Position numbers and translations under genes: made by a program
Origin: Symbiodinium natans
Lineage: Eukaryota > Sar > Dinophyceae > Suessiales > Symbiodiniaceae
Direction: 5' to 3'
Assembly (NCBI GenBank): GCA_905221605.1
Contig: CAJNDS010002467.1
Coordinates: 228,513 to 292,512 of the forward strand
Length of the DNA stretch: 64,000 bases
Shown here: piece after piece, positions 61,715 to 64,000 of the stretch
Numbering within the stretch: the first letter of the stretch is position 1
Layout: every line of letters begins with the position of its first letter
The notes under the pieces: generated by a model
Seen by the model: the letters and a program-made list of their open reading frames with translations, nothing else
Databases searched by the model: none
What the model was told of the DNA's origin: nothing

Positions 61715-61780
61715 AGGGTTTAGGGCTTAGGGCTTAGGGCTTAGGGCTTAGGGCTTAGGGCTTAGGGCTTAGGGTCTAGG
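61715..61780 (+). repeat. TTAGGGC (CCCTAAG complement) array
   Basis: About eight uniform GGGCTTA units, the mirror of the CCCTAAG block at 61501-61547. The two flank the exon-like island symmetrically. Confidence 0.9.
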
Positions 61781-62629
61781 GCTCAGGGTTCAGGGTTTTT
61801 GAGGTTTAGGCTTCATGGGCCAGCCGGGCTGAGTTATTTAGGGTTTGCTCCTGAGACCTAAGCCCCAACTGTAAGGGTTGGGGTTTGGGGTTTGGGGTTT
61901 GGGGTTTCGGGTTTCGGGATTCGGGTTAAGCCCGTGGGTCAGTTCACGGGAGAAAAGAGGTTTAAGGTTCGGAGTTTCTGGTCTTTTTGGGCTGGGGCGG
62001 GCGGGGGAGGGGGGGGGGGAGGGGGGTGGGGGTATATGTTTCTTAGGTCGTTTTGTTGTTTCATGGAAGTGTGTTGTATTTGTTGGGGTGTTTTTTTTGC
62101 ATTTGTACAGGCTAACGGGCCAAAAATCAGGAACTGACCTGAAGCTTCAGAGTTCTTGTTTTAAGCTGCTTGGCTTGGGTTCAAGGGATTCAGACTCGTA
62201 TCCCTAAGGTTGTACCCCTAAAGGTTCCCCTTAATACACGGTTTAGGGTTTAGGGTTTTGGGTTTAGACTTGTTCGGTCCTTCGTTGCTTGGAGAAGCAA
62301 GGTATCCATGCACTTCAACGGGATTTTTCGACGACACAACCTCTTCGCAGCCCCCTCTTCAGGAAGTCAAATCACGCCTTTCTGTCTCCTGATTGCAGAA
62401 CAAATTGAATCTAAGCCATAGACAGTAGCCCTAAACTTCCCTAAACCCCCAAAAAGCCCAGTGGGGGTTTACGATGTTAGGGGTACCTTATTGGGGTCCT
62501 TCGTTAAGGGGAGGTGCATATTAGTGTTTGGGACCCTAAGCCCTAAACCCGAAGCCCTAAACCCAAAACCCTAAACCCTAAACCCCCGATATTCAGTATG
62601 TTTCCCTCGGCGAGATTTGTTCGAAGCGC

Positions 62630-62700
62630 GCAGGTACGCAATGACGTGGTTACTGCGGCGCCCTCGGTGTTCGCCAAGTTGGAATCCTATGCTCCCTAAG
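62630..62700 (+). CDS. Exon-like island
   Basis: After GCGCAG it reads VRNDVVTAAPSVFAKLESYA to a TAA. Short. Family unknown. Confidence 0.3.
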
Positions 62701-62896
62701 CCCTAAACCCTAAACCCTTAACCCTGAACCCCCAACCCTAAACCCTAAACCCTAAACCCTAAACCCTAAACCCTCTGCTAGAAGTCCCCAGCCTCGAAGA
62801 TTTGACAACCTAAGCTCATGGGACTCTGCCTCAGACCCCCAAGGTTGCACCCTTGGGTTTGAGGACTCTTAAAGGTCCCCTAAGGCAATTTAGGGG

Positions 62897-63016
62897 GCTT
62901 AGGGTTTAGGGTTTAGGGTTTTTTGGGTTTAGGGTTTAGGGTTTAGGGTTTAGGGTTTAGGGTTTAGGGTTTAGGGTTTAGGGTTTAGGGTTTAGGGTTT
63001 AGGGTTTAGGGTTTAG
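62897..63016 (+). repeat. TTTAGGG array
   Basis: About 15 copies with one T-rich interruption near 62917. Confidence 0.95.
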
Positions 63017-63460
63017 GCGTCCGTAGGGGTCCGAGTATAAGCCCCTTGAGACTACGTAAGCCAAAAACATAAAACACCCTCGGCCCGCGAACCCCTACAA
63101 ACCAACAACCCCCCTTATCCGACATCTTTTCAGCCCCCGAAACGCTCTAAATCCGGTAAGCCCCCGAAAATCTGCAATCCCGCCAAGAACAGCCTTTGAG
63201 CTCTCTAAATCGTCTGAATCCTATAAGCCCTCTGAACCCAACCCTTTCCACCTTACAGTTGGGGGGCCCTGGACCCGACTCCTAAACCTCTCGAGCCCCA
63301 AGCTCTGAACGCCAGACTTCAAACCCCACAAACCCCAAAACTCCAACAACAAACCCTAAAACTAAAACCCCAAAGCACGAAAGACTCCAAAACTCTAAGC
63401 CGTCCCTAAACCCGAAACCCTAAACCCTAAACCCCAAACCCCAAAACCCCAGCTCAGGTG
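63017..63460. other. Degenerate A/C-rich DNA
   Basis: Diverged CCCxAAA-like words (AACCCCCGAA, AACCCCAAA) without long uniform arrays. No coding frame seen. Confidence 0.5.
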
Positions 63461-63466
63461 TTCAGT

Positions 63467-63552
63467 GCCGTCGTACGATTGGGTAGCGGCCTTGAGGACG
63501 AAGATCCACTCCAAGAGTGGCTCGTCCTGGCGCTGGTACTTGGAAGACCTTT
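63467..63552 (+). CDS. Exon-like island
   Basis: After GCTCAG|GT it reads VFSAVVRLGSGLEDEDPLQE and then WLVLALVLG. No stop until the F4-like end at 63538. Family unknown. Confidence 0.35.
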
Positions 63553-63567
63553 TTTGACTTAGTAGGG

Positions 63568-63628
63568 ACCCTAAACCCTAAACCCTAAACCCTAAACCCT
63601 AAACCCTAAACCCTAAACCCTAAACCCT
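63568..63628 (-). repeat. Perfect CCCTAAA array
   Basis: About eight uninterrupted copies. Confidence 0.95.
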
Positions 63629-63644
63629 CTGAAGGCACAGAGGA

Positions 63645-63765
63645 TACTTGGAAGCCCTTTTGACTTAGTAGGCAGCGTTAGCAATGTGGGATACGGGGGG
63701 TTAGAATAGCGTTTCTAGGCGATACTAAGTAGACTTCCTAAGTCGAAAGAGCTTCCAAGTAGTAG
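63645..63765 (+). mobile_element. MITE-like foldback element F4, copy 2
   Basis: The left end (TACTTGGAAGCCCTTTTGAC) and right end (GTCGAAAGAGCTTCCAAGTA) are near-perfect inverted repeats. About 120 bp, non-coding. Related to 30708-30889. Confidence 0.75.
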
Positions 63766-64000
63766 GGGTGGGGGTGAGTTTTGGGTTGAAAGGTTTTGGG
63801 GTTTAGGGTTTAGGGTTTGGCACACGGGGAATTAGGGTTTATGAGGGTTAATGACTACACCAGATCATAGTTCGTTACTGACTACACCAGATCCTGGTTC
63901 GTTGGGTTTTCTTTTCTGCTCTATGTTTTGAAACCCTAAACCCATTAATTGATGAGTATTGGGTTTTCTGCAGGGAGAGGGCGTTTAGGCTTCAGGTTTC

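Noticed and set aside
61878-62207. Aromatic-rich frame GFGVWGLGFRV
   Set aside because: Its first third is pure repeat translation and the rest lacks splice context. It could hold a short exon but evidence is too weak.
1-64000. A true chromosome end or subtelomere
   Set aside because: Arrays are short, in both orientations, and interspersed with exon-like islands along the whole window. Neither edge is a terminal array.
1-64000. tRNA, rRNA or snRNA genes
   Set aside because: No cloverleaf, rRNA core motif or spliced-leader RNA gene was recognised by eye. The tRNA-Met-like words at 56480-56493 are a primer site, not a tRNA gene.

Overview
The window looks like nuclear DNA of a dinoflagellate, with a Suessiales/Symbiodiniaceae-like genome as the best guess. 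Four lines of sequence evidence agree. (1) TTTAGGG/CCCTAAA heptamers pervade it in both orientations. (2) Exon-like coding islands are bounded by AG|G acceptors and by GT or GC donors, the relaxed splice rule known from dinoflagellates. (3) Two places match 11-12 nt of the 3' end of the dinoflagellate spliced leader. (4) Two multi-exon genes resemble, from memory, unnamed protein families that are hugely expanded in dinoflagellates. No rRNA, tRNA, CRISPR or bacterial operon was seen.

Left part (0.8-21.7 kb): genes lie head to tail on the + strand. Gene 1 (about 0.79-5.56 kb) is a many-exon gene with an extraordinary tandem array of about 15 near-identical 17-codon mini-exons, each followed by an intron of about 50 bp. 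Gene 2 (about 6.06-7.98 kb) carries a methyltransferase-like FAG/CAG motif region and a C-terminal SQAYP motif. A short exon and a CGTGTCAC minisatellite follow (8.7-9.6 kb). Gene 4 (11.2-12.65 kb) is an intronless lysine/proline/alanine/serine repeat protein. Gene 5 (about 13.35-21.16 kb) has at least 15 exons, ends in an RCxW-type tail, has acidic residues spaced like a DDE transposase, and contains at least one frame lesion. A relict spliced leader lies at 21.76 kb.

Middle and right (21.8-47.9 and 56.8-64 kb): telomere-like arrays, locally homogenised variant heptamers, microsatellites and several small foldback repeat families. Isolated exon-sized coding islands are scattered among them, and those I can read are nearly all on the + strand. 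Several islands end exactly where GTTTAGGG begins, so the repeats appear to be intron filling and to supply splice donors.

The standout is a complete, very young LTR retroelement on the - strand (47914-56780). It has 287-bp LTRs that are identical base for base, a TAGGG target duplication inside a telomere-like array, a purine tract, and a primer site matching a tRNA-Met anticodon arm (the copia-style half-tRNA mode). Instead of gag-pol it carries two long intact ORFs (about 1869 and 741 aa) with WW, S1-like and six CCCH zinc-finger modules, and no reverse transcriptase or integrase. It is best read as a recently mobilised non-autonomous element with unusual RNA-binding proteins.

Exon coordinates were read by eye. 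Family assignments for genes 2 and 5 rest on motif memory and need a search to confirm.
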